DNA of 27,844 bases from the NCBI GenBank assembly GCA_964588995.1, contig CAZPQM010000019.1:1-27844 (forward strand), in the 5' to 3' direction. Below are positions 1 through 7,686 of this stretch, in pieces (the first letter of the stretch is position 1; each line of letters begins with the position of its first letter). The position numbers and the translations under genes are program-made. Origin of the DNA: CAZPQM01 sp964588995. Its GTDB lineage: Bacteria > Pseudomonadota > Alphaproteobacteria > Rickettsiales > UBA8987. A model generated the notes under the pieces. That model was not told the origin of the DNA and ran no database searches. It was given only the letters and a program-made list of their open reading frames with translations.

Positions 1-73
1 CGCGCTGTTCCGCTTTAGCTTCTAGTTTTGGCTTAACATCAGCATTTGCTCTACCACCTAAATTTGTAACCAT
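1..73 (-). CDS. 5' end of an unknown protein, truncated by the window edge
   Basis: An ATG at 73 (minus strand) opens a frame that runs off the window after 24 codons; it begins MVTNLGGRANADVKPKLEAK. A good ribosome binding site, AAGGAG, lies 7 nt upstream. The visible part is polar and Lys/Ala/Glu-rich, with no signal peptide or membrane segment. Too little is present to assign a family. It is on the same strand as leuB but about 290 bp downstream of it, with a hairpin between, so it probably has its own promoter. Confidence 0.5.
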   Translation of the reverse strand, partial: MVTNLGGRANADVKPKLEAKAEQR

Positions 74-243
74 ATCATCTCTCCTTGTTTCTTTGCCGTT
101 AAGGGGTTCATGTGCATTTGGCTAAAATGCGGTTATTTCTCTTAATTACGCATAGATTGTAACATAAAGTAGTTAAAAAGTCTTTAAGTTTTTTATGACA
201 GGATGATGACAACTTAACCGGGTTTTAGGAAACCGTTTTCGTG

Positions 244-272
244 TTGACTCGTTGCTAGTCGGCCAGACAATA
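244..272 (+). promoter_or_regulatory. weak promoter-like pair in front of a short hairpin
   Basis: TTGACT (244-249) is followed after 17 nt by ACAATA (267-272). The -10 match is poor. A start near 279 would give an RNA of only about 55 nt, ending at the hairpin and T-run at 283-334. No gene follows on this strand. This is a speculative site. Confidence 0.2.
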
Positions 273-282
273 AATGAAGAAC

Positions 283-334
283 ACCCCCGAATTGTCAACC
301 GGGTTGCATGTTCACTGCTGAGCGGGGGTTTTTA
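283..334. terminator. GC-rich hairpin between leuB and the next minus-strand gene
   Basis: ACCCCCG (283-289) pairs perfectly with CGGGGGT (323-329), with a 33-nt loop that contains a small CAAC/GTTG hairpin. On the plus strand it is followed directly by a T-run (329-333). On the minus strand, downstream of leuB, the stem is followed by a looser T-rich stretch. It may terminate leuB transcripts, act in both directions, or end a short plus-strand RNA. The rest of 74-359 is AT-rich and shows no gene. Confidence 0.45.
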
Positions 335-359
335 GGGTTAGAGGAAGGGATGGGGCGCT

Positions 360-1478
360 TTACGCCGCTTGTGCGATCTCCTGCCGCTCCAGCGAAGCGA
401 GAATGGCCTCACCCATCGCTTTCGTCCCGATCTGCTCGCACTCATCCTGCATGATGTCGCCAGTGCGTTTGCCGTCGCGCAGCACTTCCGCTATCGCTTT
501 ATCAACGGCATCTGCCGCTGCCTGCATGTCGAAGGAGTAGCGGAGCATCATCGAGAGGGAGAGGATAGTCGCGATGGGATTCGCTTTATCCTGCCCGGCA
601 ATATCGGGCGCGGAGCCGTGAACCGGTTCATAGAGCGCGTGCTGTTTGCCGTTTGCCTGCTTAGCGCCAAGGCTCGCCGAAGGCAGCATGCCGAGTGAGC
701 CTGTCAGCATGGCCGCGCAGTCGGAGAGAATATCGCCGAACATGTTGGTGGTCACCATGACATCGAATTGTTTCGGGTTGCGCACCAGCTGCATGGCCGC
801 ATTATCGACATACATATGGCTCAGCTCGATGTCGCTATATTCGCTATCGCCGATTTTCTGCACTTCCTCGCGCCACATTTCGGTCGCGACCAGCACGTTC
901 GCCTTATCGACCGAGCAGACGCGCTTATTCCGCTTCGCGGCAAGCTCAAAGGCAACGCGGGCAATGCGCTGCACTTCGGGCGTGGTGTAAACCAGCGTGT
1001 TCCAGCCTTTCCGCGTGCCGTCGGCTAGGGTTTTCACCCCTTTCGGTTCGCCGAAATAAATGCCGCCGGTGAGTTCGCGAACGATGAGAATATCGAGCCC
1101 TTTGACGATTTCGGGCTTGAGGGAGGAAGCTTCGACCAGCTCGTCAAACACCATGGCGGGACGTAAATTCGCAAATAGTTCCAGATGCTTACGGATACCA
1201 AGCAGTCCTTTTTCCGGGCGAACGGAGATATCCAGCGGCTCCCATTTCGGGCCGCCGACTGCGCCGAGGAGAATCGCATCGGCGTCTATCGCGGCTTGCT
1301 GGGTAGTTTCCGGGAAGGGGTCGCCCTCCTCGTCATAGGCAATACCGCCGAGATTGGCGTAGGACACGGTGAAATCCGCCCCGGCGTTGTCGTTCAGCCA
1401 GTTAAGGATATGGACTGCCTGTTCTGTGACTTCAGGACCAATTCCATCACCGGGGAGAACTAAAATCTGCTTGCTCAT
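360..1478 (-). CDS. leuB: 3-isopropylmalate dehydrogenase
   Basis: LeuB oxidatively decarboxylates (2R,3S)-3-isopropylmalate to 2-oxoisocaproate with NAD+, the third step of leucine synthesis, in the cytoplasm. The 372-residue product has the usual family length. Visible signatures are the N-terminal GDGIGPEV, the GGIYFGEPKG loop with the catalytic Tyr, the metal-binding stretch VTTNMFGDILSDCAAMLTGS, and the NAD-binding loop HGSAPDIAGQDKANP. The ATG at 1478 is preceded by TGAGG at about 6 nt spacing. leuC and leuD are not in the window, so leucine genes are at least partly dispersed here. The gene upstream on the same strand is the unrelated DUF3168 gene. Confidence 0.97.
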   Translation of the reverse strand: MSKQILVLPGDGIGPEVTEQAVHILNWLNDNAGADFTVSYANLGGIAYDEEGDPFPETTQQAAIDADAILLGAVGGPKWEPLDISVRPEKGLLGIRKHLELFANLRPAMVFDELVEASSLKPEIVKGLDILIVRELTGGIYFGEPKGVKTLADGTRKGWNTLVYTTPEVQRIARVAFELAAKRNKRVCSVDKANVLVATEMWREEVQKIGDSEYSDIELSHMYVDNAAMQLVRNPKQFDVMVTTNMFGDILSDCAAMLTGSLGMLPSASLGAKQANGKQHALYEPVHGSAPDIAGQDKANPIATILSLSMMLRYSFDMQAAADAVDKAIAEVLRDGKRTGDIMQDECEQIGTKAMGEAILASLERQEIAQAA

Positions 1479-1571
1479 ACCTGCCTCATTGTAATTATGA
1501 GGCTGTTTTTTAGTGCTTTATCATGCAAAAAGCAAGGACGAGTAGCGCATCGTATTTTTTCACGCCCTGTA

Positions 1572-1979
1572 TCATGGCGCAATCGTAAGATGGCCGATGA
1601 AGCGCATCGTGGTCTGCGTGGTGATACCATCACGGCTGAGACTGGTTTTGCTGTCTTCAAAGTACAGATGCTGTAGGCTGTTGCTATCTTCAAGCGTGAG
1701 TGAAGCATGATGCAGCAGGCGGTAAATGTGGTCTTCGATTGCCTGTGTTTCGGTTCCGTTATGATCATCCGTTATCACGTGCAGCAGCAATTCTACCTCG
1801 AGCCCTCGCGCAGCCAGGGTTGAGCGGTCGGTGGCATGGGCCAGCTCGAGCGCGACATAAGGCGGGGGCTGATCCTGCGGTACACGGTTAAAAATACCGG
1901 TCACGGCAGCATTCAGCGCGCTATCGTCCGTTAAGGCGGTATAGACCGCTTTTTGAAACGCAGTAAGGGGAGAGGCCAT
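1572..1979 (-). CDS. DUF3168 family protein (phage/GTA tail-completion type)
   Basis: This 135-residue protein starts MASPLTAFQKAVYTALTDDS and has the features I associate with DUF3168: a short N-terminal helix, then a motif about getting a small value at PPYVALELA, and a C-terminal strand pattern with TTQTTMRFIGHL. DUF3168 proteins are small tail-terminator or head-tail proteins of tailed phages and of alphaproteobacterial gene transfer agents. I chose the ATG at 1979 rather than the upstream in-frame ATG at 2024 because AAGGAG sits at normal distance before it. No other phage or GTA gene (terminase, portal, capsid, tail tape) is near. It may be a relic or part of a scattered GTA set. Family assignment is from recognition only. 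Confidence 0.7.
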   Translation of the reverse strand: MASPLTAFQKAVYTALTDDSALNAAVTGIFNRVPQDQPPPYVALELAHATDRSTLAARGLEVELLLHVITDDHNGTETQAIEDHIYRLLHHASLTLEDSNSLQHLYFEDSKTSLSRDGITTQTTMRFIGHLTIAP

Positions 1980-2049
1980 CTTTACTCCTTGCGGGAATGG
2001 GTTGTTTCGATTAGCTTGGCGCAAAACAGTATGACCCGGAAGTGACTTT

Positions 2050-3399
2050 ATGACCGACTCCTTATTAGATGCCGTTGATTATCTCGTTAACAAAGCGAAA
2101 CAATCCGGTGCGGATGCAGCAGACGCCATCGGCTTTTCCCAGGAGGATTTGAATGCGCGGGTACGGCTCGGGAGTACGGAAGCACTCGAGCGGGCGGAAT
2201 CGAACGGCATAGGCCTCCGCGTTTTGTTAAAAGAGAAAGCCGGCTACAAGCAGGCGATGGTGTCATCGAGCGATCTGTCTGCCGAAGCACTCGACCGGCT
2301 CACCGACGAAGCGCTGACGATTGCCAGGCTGGCCCCCGAAGACCCCTATGCGGGGCTTGCCGATGAAACGGAAATCGCAGAAACGCTGCCCGCCCTTGCC
2401 CTTTATGACGAGACGGTTCTGACGCCGGAAGCGCTGATTGCTGCGGCGACCGAATGCGAGGCGGCGGCCCTTGCCGTAGAGGGCGTGACCAATTCGGACG
2501 GAGCGGAGGCCTCCTTCGGCCATAGCCAGACGGCGCTCGTCATCAGCAATGGCTTTAAGGGTCATTATGAAACGTCCAGCTATTCTGTTTCAGCTTCGGT
2601 TATCGCTGGAGAAGGGCTTGGCATGGAAACGGATTATGATTATTCCACCAGCCGTTTCTTCGAAGATCTGAAGGATATTCAGGCCATCGGCACCGAGGCG
2701 GGTGAACGCGCCGTACGCCGATTAGGAGCGCGTAAAGTTTCTACGCAGCAAGTACCCGTCATTTTTGATAAACGCGTTGCCAGTAGCCTAATGCGCGCGT
2801 TGGCCAGCGCGATTAACGGTGCTTCTATCGCTCGAAAAACCAGCTTCCTGCGCGATAAAATGAGTGAAAACATTTTCAAGCCGGGTATTCAAGTCATTGA
2901 TAACCCGCTGATGCCGCGCGGACTTGGCTCACATAGTTTTGATGCGGAAGGTATCGTAGGGGAAAAACGTGCTATCATTGAAGATGGCAGACTGACAAGC
3001 TGGTTGCTCGATACGCGGAGCGCCCGCCAGCTAGGGCTACAAACTACCGGCCATGCGGGGCGCGGCCTCTCCTCCGCTCCGTCTCCGGGAGCGAGTAATT
3101 TCTATCTACAATCCGGTGAGGCAAGCCCGGAAGAGCTCATCGCCGATATCAAAGATGGTTTTTTCGTTACCGATGTCTTTGGCATGGGGGTGAACGGGGT
3201 GACCGGAGATTACAGCCAGGGCGCTGCCGGTATCTGGATTGAAAACGGTAAACTGAGCTACCCGGTTTCGGAGCTAACGATTGCAAGCAACCTGCTCGAT
3301 ATGTATCAGATGCTTACCCCCGCGAATGATCTGGAATTTAACCGATCCATTACAAGCCCCAGCGTTAGAATCGATACAATGACGGTCGCAGGAACATAA
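2050..3399 (+). CDS. pmbA: TldD/PmbA family metalloprotease regulator, PmbA (TldE) type
   Basis: PmbA (TldE) forms a heterodimeric cytoplasmic protease with TldD, known for microcin B17 maturation and degradation of unfolded peptides. The 449-residue length fits. The C-terminal block GVNGVTGDYSQGAAGIWIEN and the following SELTIASNLLDMYQ are typical of the family. No HExxxH zinc motif is visible; TldD carries the zinc site, so this is the PmbA partner, and tldD must lie elsewhere. A GGAAG site precedes the ATG at 2050. Its TAA overlaps the ATG of the MscS gene by one base (TAATG at 3397-3401), so the two genes are very likely co-transcribed and translationally coupled. Confidence 0.93.
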   Translation: MTDSLLDAVDYLVNKAKQSGADAADAIGFSQEDLNARVRLGSTEALERAESNGIGLRVLLKEKAGYKQAMVSSSDLSAEALDRLTDEALTIARLAPEDPYAGLADETEIAETLPALALYDETVLTPEALIAAATECEAAALAVEGVTNSDGAEASFGHSQTALVISNGFKGHYETSSYSVSASVIAGEGLGMETDYDYSTSRFFEDLKDIQAIGTEAGERAVRRLGARKVSTQQVPVIFDKRVASSLMRALASAINGASIARKTSFLRDKMSENIFKPGIQVIDNPLMPRGLGSHSFDAEGIVGEKRAIIEDGRLTSWLLDTRSARQLGLQTTGHAGRGLSSAPSPGASNFYLQSGEASPEELIADIKDGFFVTDVFGMGVNGVTGDYSQGAAGIWIENGKLSYPVSELTIASNLLDMYQMLTPANDLEFNRSITSPSVRIDTMTVAGT

Positions 3400-4526
3400 T
3401 GGACGAAATAACTGAGCAGATTGACCAATATACCCGCAACTGGAACGATGAAGCGCTCTGGGTCGGGGAGATACTCGCCATCGTATTTATTACATTGCTG
3501 GTCAGCCTGATTCTGCGCGGCATGCTCTATCGCGTCAGTAAACGTGCAGAAAAAACCGAGAATAGCTGGGACGATGCGCTGGTCCATGCGCTGAAACAAC
3601 CTGTCCGGCTGGTGGTCTGGGTGTTTGGGCTAACGCTCGCCGTGGAGGTGACCTTTTCAGACGACCCGGATAATCTGATTTTTAACTACCTGCAACCTGC
3701 GGAAAATGTGCTTTATGTGATCGCCGTCATCTGGTGCGGTACGCGCTTTATCGATTCGCTTCAGGCGCGGTTAGTAGAAGAAGTCGAGTCTGAAAAGCGG
3801 CAAGCCGATTTAACCACCATCTTTGCTATTACCAAGCTGCTCAAAGTGACGATCATCATAACCGGAATACTGATTATCCTGCAAACGCTTGGGTTTAGCA
3901 TCAGCGGTGTGCTCGCAGCCGGCGGTGTCAGTGGGCTGGTGATTGGTTTTGCCGCCAAAGACCTCCTCGCCAATTTCTTCGGTGCGGTGATGATCTATAT
4001 GGATAAGCCGTTTAAGGTGGGGGACTGGATCCGCTCCCCGGATAAGGAAATTGAAGGTACGGTGGAGGAAATCAGCTGGCGGTTAACCCGTATCCGCACC
4101 TTCGACAAAAGGCCGCTTTATGTGCCTAACTCGGTCTTTACCACCATTTCCATCGAAAATCCGAGCCGAATGAAAAACCGGCGAATTAAAGAAATTGTCG
4201 GCGTGCGCTATGATGATATGGAGAAGGTGGATAAAATCACGCGGGATATTGAAGCAATGCTGGGTGAGCATGACGCTATTGACCAACGTATGACAACCTT
4301 TGCGAAGCTTATTGCTTTCAACGCATCTACGTTGGATATTCTGGTCTATACCTTCACCAAGACGACGAAATGGGTCGAGTTTCAAGGTATCAAACAGGAA
4401 ATTATGCTGAAAATTGCCGATATCGTAGCCCAGAACGGTGCCGAAATAGCCTACCCTACCCGTACGTTACACATACCCGAGTCTATTGCTGCAGAAATGC
4501 AAGAGACTGACAAGGCGAATACTTAG
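3399..4526 (+). CDS. MscS-family mechanosensitive ion channel
   Basis: A 375-residue inner-membrane protein. Hydrophobic segments lie at about residues 21-44, 69-85, 102-118 and 147-165, followed by the pore-lining TM3-like helix rich in Gly/Ala (about 166-200, LAAGGVSGLVIGFAAKDLLA), then FFGAVMIYMDKPFKVGDWI, the signature joining TM3 to the cytoplasmic beta domain. Channels of this family release solutes during hypo-osmotic shock. It is longer than E. coli MscS (286 residues), with extra N-terminal helices, like the mid-size YbdG/YnaI-type members. Start codon overlaps the pmbA stop by 1 nt. The 3' end overlaps the convergent gene at 4523-4708 by 3 nt. Confidence 0.9.
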   Translation: MDEITEQIDQYTRNWNDEALWVGEILAIVFITLLVSLILRGMLYRVSKRAEKTENSWDDALVHALKQPVRLVVWVFGLTLAVEVTFSDDPDNLIFNYLQPAENVLYVIAVIWCGTRFIDSLQARLVEEVESEKRQADLTTIFAITKLLKVTIIITGILIILQTLGFSISGVLAAGGVSGLVIGFAAKDLLANFFGAVMIYMDKPFKVGDWIRSPDKEIEGTVEEISWRLTRIRTFDKRPLYVPNSVFTTISIENPSRMKNRRIKEIVGVRYDDMEKVDKITRDIEAMLGEHDAIDQRMTTFAKLIAFNASTLDILVYTFTKTTKWVEFQGIKQEIMLKIADIVAQNGAEIAYPTRTLHIPESIAAEMQETDKANT

Positions 4527-4708
4527 ACGAAACGAACGCCGTTAAGATCATCAGACTCTTTCACGGCAGCAGCGCCCTCGTAGCGATTGGAGGGAAAAAC
4601 TGGCTTTTGTGCGTCCATACCGACATGGGTCAAGTCAAACAAGTCAAAGTTGTTCAATAATTCTCGTACTTCCGTTATCTTTTGCATATCGTCTTCGTTT
4701 AATGTCAT
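4523..4708 (-). CDS. small hypothetical protein, 61 residues
   Basis: The frame encodes a 61-residue acidic, soluble protein beginning MTLNEDDMQKITEVRELLNN and ending in a basic-free hydrophilic tail. I do not recognise a family. An AAGGGAT-type ribosome binding site lies about 9 nt before the ATG. It converges on the mscS-type gene, overlapping its stop region by 3 nt, which is a common tight arrangement for real genes. No membrane segment or signal peptide is seen. It lies just downstream of the two response-regulator genes on the same strand, 139 nt beyond the nearer one, with an AT-rich gap (4709-4846) that may hold its own promoter. It could be a spurious frame, but the start context favours a gene. 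Confidence 0.5.
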   Translation of the reverse strand: MTLNEDDMQKITEVRELLNNFDLFDLTHVGMDAQKPVFPSNRYEGAAAVKESDDLNGVRFV

Positions 4709-4846
4709 GTCGGGCTATCCCTTGTTTTTCTAGGTTATACACATATCCCTCTTAGTAATAACTATACCAGCGATAGGTTAATTAAACGTTAACGAAATGC
4801 AGTTTTTGTTAAAAAGTTTGTCAACACTTTCGGGATAGAGAGACGA

Positions 4847-5221
4847 TTAGGTAAATACTCCAATTCCGTTAAGCTGCCGCAGGATGGCGTCTTTCTGGTA
4901 GGGTTTCACGACATAGCCGTGAATACCCTGTTTCAATGCCTCACGGACTTTATCACTTTCACTTTCGGCAGTGCACATGATCACCTTGGTTTCCTGACAT
5001 TTGCCCGAATTCGATAGCTTCCGGTAGAAAGTGAGGCCATCAAGTTCCGGCATATTCCAGTCGAGCAGAATAACGTCCGGCTCTATGACATCGCATAATA
5101 AAAAACCTTCCTTACCGTTTCGTGCAATATGGGTTTCAAACCGCAAGGATTTAAAAATATGTTCCGCTATAAATGCGCAATCCTGATCGTCTTCGATAAT
5201 AAGACATTGCCGTTTTCTCAT
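4847..5221 (-). CDS. single-domain response regulator (CheY-like receiver)
   Basis: A 124-residue protein consisting only of a receiver domain. The acidic pocket E10-D11-D12, the phosphoacceptor D54 (in ILLDWNMPELDG), the switch T84 and the conserved K106 (in VVKPY) are all present, so it should accept phosphate from a histidine kinase. There is no output domain, so it probably acts by binding a partner, as CheY does, or in a phosphorelay. I chose the ATG at 5221 because AAGGGGG lies at good distance; an upstream in-frame ATG at 5245 is less likely. A paralogue of the same length follows upstream at 5352-5729. No kinase gene is near. Confidence 0.88.
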   Translation of the reverse strand: MRKRQCLIIEDDQDCAFIAEHIFKSLRFETHIARNGKEGFLLCDVIEPDVILLDWNMPELDGLTFYRKLSNSGKCQETKVIMCTAESESDKVREALKQGIHGYVVKPYQKDAILRQLNGIGVFT

Positions 5222-5351
5222 AGCGCCCCCTTCTTTCACCCACACTTAGAGGATACGATAGAAGCACGCTAATTCGCATAGTTATATGTGCTAAAATCTG
5301 AAAATACTTACATAATCGTATCAAAATGGCTCAGAATGTGATGTCTTTGCA

Positions 5352-5729
5352 CTAGACTGTAGCAGGTGCCGAAAAAGAATGGCATAGCTGCCGCAGCGCC
5401 TCTATAGCGTAGGGTTTGCATAGAAAATAATCAGCACCATGCTTTAACGCTGCTTCTCGCAATTCCGCACTGTCTTCGGCGCTACTTACAATAACGCGGG
5501 CTTTCTGTCGGTCACGCTCGGAGAGGCTGCGTAATAGGTCAGGTGCATGAATAAAAGGTTCATGCCATTCTATAATGACAATATCCGGGCAGAGTGCGTC
5601 GTAAAGTTTCTCACCCTCTTGCAGTGAAGTGGCGGTGAAAGCCCGTAGCTGCAATTTCTCCAGGCTATGTTGCGTAATAAACAGACTATCCTCGTCATCA
5701 TCAATGACGAGACAGGATTTCGGCTTCAT
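5352..5729 (-). CDS. receiver-domain protein with Glu in place of the phosphoacceptor Asp
   Basis: A 125-residue stand-alone receiver, collinear with its neighbour at 4847-5221. The acidic cluster D10-D11-D12 and the lysine K105 (CKPY) are kept, and S83 replaces the usual Thr, which is allowed. The residue aligned with the phosphoacceptor is E54 (context IVIIEWHEP; codon GAA), where the paralogue has D54 in ILLDWNMPE. A Glu here cannot be phosphorylated in the normal way and often mimics the active form. Start chosen at 5729 (GCGAGGAC before ATG); an in-frame ATG at 5774 also exists. The pair looks like an old tandem duplication in which one copy changed its mode of control. Confidence 0.85.
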   Translation of the reverse strand: MKPKSCLVIDDDEDSLFITQHSLEKLQLRAFTATSLQEGEKLYDALCPDIVIIEWHEPFIHAPDLLRSLSERDRQKARVIVSSAEDSAELREAALKHGADYFLCKPYAIEALRQLCHSFSAPATV

Positions 5730-5854
5730 AATGTCCTCGCTATTACTACTCATACTAGCAATAGCGACCCTCATAGGGAAGCAAAACAGACCTTCTGAAT
5801 ATGGAATCTGGTGTATTGTCTAACTATGATACAGGTTAAAGCGAATATGCTGAT

Positions 5855-7012
5855 CTATGCAACTTTGAGTTCGCGCTGCTGGTGATCTTTGGTAATCCAT
5901 CCGCCACCCAGCACGCGTGATTCATCATAGAAAACGCACGCCTGACCCGGGGTTATAGCGCGCTGTGGATCATAAAAACGGATACGCGCTTTTCCGTGAT
6001 CATCCGGTGCAAAGAGCGTAGCCGACATCGCAGGGCTGTTCGCCCGCACTTTGACCGAAAGGTCCAGTCCTGACGCCGGAATGGTGTTTTTTCCCAGCCA
6101 GTTAATAGCTTCAACGAAGAAGCTTTCAATACCAAGCGCGCTTTGCGGCCCGACGATGACCTGATTCTGCTCCGGGTCGATTTTGATGACATAAAGCGGC
6201 TCACCGCCGCCGATGCCTAAACCCCGGCGCTGACCGACCGTATAGTTGATTACGCCTTCATGCTGCCCGAGCACTCGGCCATCAAGGTGCACGATATTGC
6301 CCGGCTCCAGCGCACCCGGGCGAAGCCTTTCTACAATGGAGGCATAATCGCCATTCGGTACAAAGCAAATGTCCTGACTATCCGGCTTGTCCGCCACAAT
6401 CAGCCCGAAGCGCTCCGCATGTTGCCGTGTTTCCTCCTTGGTCATGCTGCCGAGGGGAAAGTGCGTATAGGCGAGCTGTTCCGCCGTGGTCGCGAACAGG
6501 AAATAACTCTGATCCTTCTTCGGATCGATTCCGCGATGCATTTCAGGGCCCTGCTCACCGTCAATCCGCTGAACATAATGCCCGGTAACCAGCCCGTCTG
6601 CACCGAGATCCTGCGCGACTTTGAGCAGATCCCGGAACTTCACGGTCTGGTTACAACGCACACAGGGAATCGGGGTAAAACCATTGATATAGCTGTCGGC
6701 GAAATCTTCCATCACCGATTCTTTGAACAAGGATTCATAATCGAGCACATAGTGCGGGATGCCAAGGCTTTCCGCTACCATCTGCGCGTCATAAATATCC
6801 TGCCCGGCGCAGCATGCGCCTTTCTTTTTCAGCATCTCACCGTGGTCATAGAGTTGCAGCGTGATGCCGACGACATCGTAGCCTTCTTCATGCATCAGCG
6901 CCGCCACGGTAGAGCTATCGACACCGCCACTCATGGCGACAACGATGCGCGTTTCCGCCCTTTTCTTGCCGGGTGCAAAGCGGTTTTCCGTGTTAGTGGG
7001 GTGTTTCATCAT
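5855..7012 (-). CDS. mnmA: tRNA-specific 2-thiouridylase
   Basis: MnmA (TrmU) installs the 2-thio group on uridine 34 of tRNA-Lys, -Glu and -Gln, using ATP and sulfur passed through a persulfide relay. The 385-residue protein shows the PP-loop SGGVDSS (residues 28-34), the first active cysteine C120 in the RCNQTVKF context, and the second cysteine C216 in SQDICFVPNGDY. The C-terminal beta domain contains YTVGQRRGLGI. The likely ATG at 7012 (or the adjacent 7009) lies inside the 3' end of parE, overlapping it by 20 nt, and no Shine-Dalgarno sequence is visible. Expression therefore probably depends on transcripts and ribosomes coming from parDE, unless an internal promoter exists. Confidence 0.96.
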   Translation of the reverse strand: MMKHPTNTENRFAPGKKRAETRIVVAMSGGVDSSTVAALMHEEGYDVVGITLQLYDHGEMLKKKGACCAGQDIYDAQMVAESLGIPHYVLDYESLFKESVMEDFADSYINGFTPIPCVRCNQTVKFRDLLKVAQDLGADGLVTGHYVQRIDGEQGPEMHRGIDPKKDQSYFLFATTAEQLAYTHFPLGSMTKEETRQHAERFGLIVADKPDSQDICFVPNGDYASIVERLRPGALEPGNIVHLDGRVLGQHEGVINYTVGQRRGLGIGGGEPLYVIKIDPEQNQVIVGPQSALGIESFFVEAINWLGKNTIPASGLDLSVKVRANSPAMSATLFAPDDHGKARIRFYDPQRAITPGQACVFYDESRVLGGGWITKDHQQRELKVA

Positions 7013-7313
7013 ATAAATTGCGTGTCGGATCCATGGATTGGTGTAGTATGTCGATAATCAGGAGTGTTTCCTTGCTTACTTTGTAAAACAAAACATGCGA
7101 CTCGACCGGGTAGGAATAAATTTTATCAATCGAATCATTATTGAAATAACATGTTCCTAATAATGGCTGGTCACATAATATGGCAATCGTATCATAAATC
7201 TTACGAACGTATTTTTCTGCTTGTCGCGCTCCAAATTTCTGCTTGGAAAATAGTTTTATTTCATCCAAGCTTACTTCAGCTGCTAATGTAAGCTTATAGT
7301 TCTTCTTGGGCAT
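6993..7313 (-). CDS. parE: ParE-family toxin of a type II toxin-antitoxin module
   Basis: A 106-residue protein starting MPKKNYKLTLAAEVSLDEIK. The family pattern is visible: an N-terminal beta strand, two helices with regularly spaced basic residues (KYVRKIYDTIAILCDQPLLG), and a C-terminal strand pair ending in LLIIDILHQSMDPTRNL, close to the RelE/ParE ending. ParE toxins target DNA gyrase; related members cleave mRNA, so the exact target is not certain. The ATG at 7313 lies within the last 20 nt of parD, the classical overlap of such modules. Its stop lies 20 nt inside mnmA. The longer upstream start at 7385 lies deep within parD and is unlikely. Confidence 0.87.
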   Translation of the reverse strand: MPKKNYKLTLAAEVSLDEIKLFSKQKFGARQAEKYVRKIYDTIAILCDQPLLGTCYFNNDSIDKIYSYPVESHVLFYKVSKETLLIIDILHQSMDPTRNLYDETPH

Positions 7314-7557
7314 CACGCAATTCACCGAAAATACGATCAAACACTTCCGCGCCGTCGACCGTTTCGCCGCGTTCGATCTGATCAATACCGACCTGCAGGA
7401 TATCGCGCAATTTTTGCACTCTTAGCTCTTCTTCTTCCAGCAGACGCAGTCCGGCGCGAACCGCCTCACTCACCGACTCGAAGCGCCCTTCGGCAATCTT
7501 CTGCTCGATGAATTTGGAAAAATGCTCGCCGAGGGTCACGCTGGTATTACGTTGCAT
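7294..7557 (-). CDS. parD: ParD-family antitoxin
   Basis: An 87-residue antitoxin. The N-terminal part (TSVTLGEHFSKFIEQKIAEG) followed by ESVSEAVRAGLRLLEE is the ribbon-helix-helix DNA-binding domain typical of ParD/CopG proteins; the charged C-terminal part would wrap the toxin. ParD binds its own promoter as a dimer and neutralises ParE. AGGAGT precedes the ATG at 7557 by 8 nt. A 9-bp inverted repeat (7590-7612), overlapping the predicted -10 box, is the obvious operator. This is the first gene of a parD-parE-mnmA cluster with 20-nt overlaps at both junctions. Confidence 0.9.
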   Translation of the reverse strand: MQRNTSVTLGEHFSKFIEQKIAEGRFESVSEAVRAGLRLLEEEELRVQKLRDILQVGIDQIERGETVDGAEVFDRIFGELRDAQEEL

Positions 7558-7589
7558 CTAGTTTACTCCTGATTATGGGTTTTCCATTG

Positions 7590-7631
7590 CTTGTATTACA
7601 TAATAATACAAGGAATAGTGTATCGCCGCAA
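7590..7631 (-). promoter_or_regulatory. parDE promoter with overlapping ParD operator
   Basis: Reading the minus strand, TTGCGG (7631-7626) is followed by a 17-nt spacer and TATTAT (7608-7603), a 5/6 match to the -10 box. The perfect inverted repeat CTTGTATTA / TAATACAAG (7590-7598 and 7604-7612, 5-nt spacer) covers this -10 box and ends 33 nt before the parD start. The layout suits autorepression by the ParD-ParE complex. Binding is inferred, not seen. Confidence 0.6.
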
Positions 7632-7686
7632 GTCCCTTTTATTCTGCGCTTTAACGCCCTATATGTAGCTGAAGGAGGAAAGCGCA

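Noticed and set aside
1514..1534. Small hairpin TGCTTT/AAAGCA between the DUF3168 gene and leuB as a terminator.
   Set aside because: Only 6 bp, AT-rich, and no T-run follows on the minus strand.
6260..7057. A 265-codon plus-strand frame opposite mnmA.
   Set aside because: It lies entirely antisense to mnmA and parE, whose motifs are unambiguous, and has no ribosome binding site or recognisable domain.
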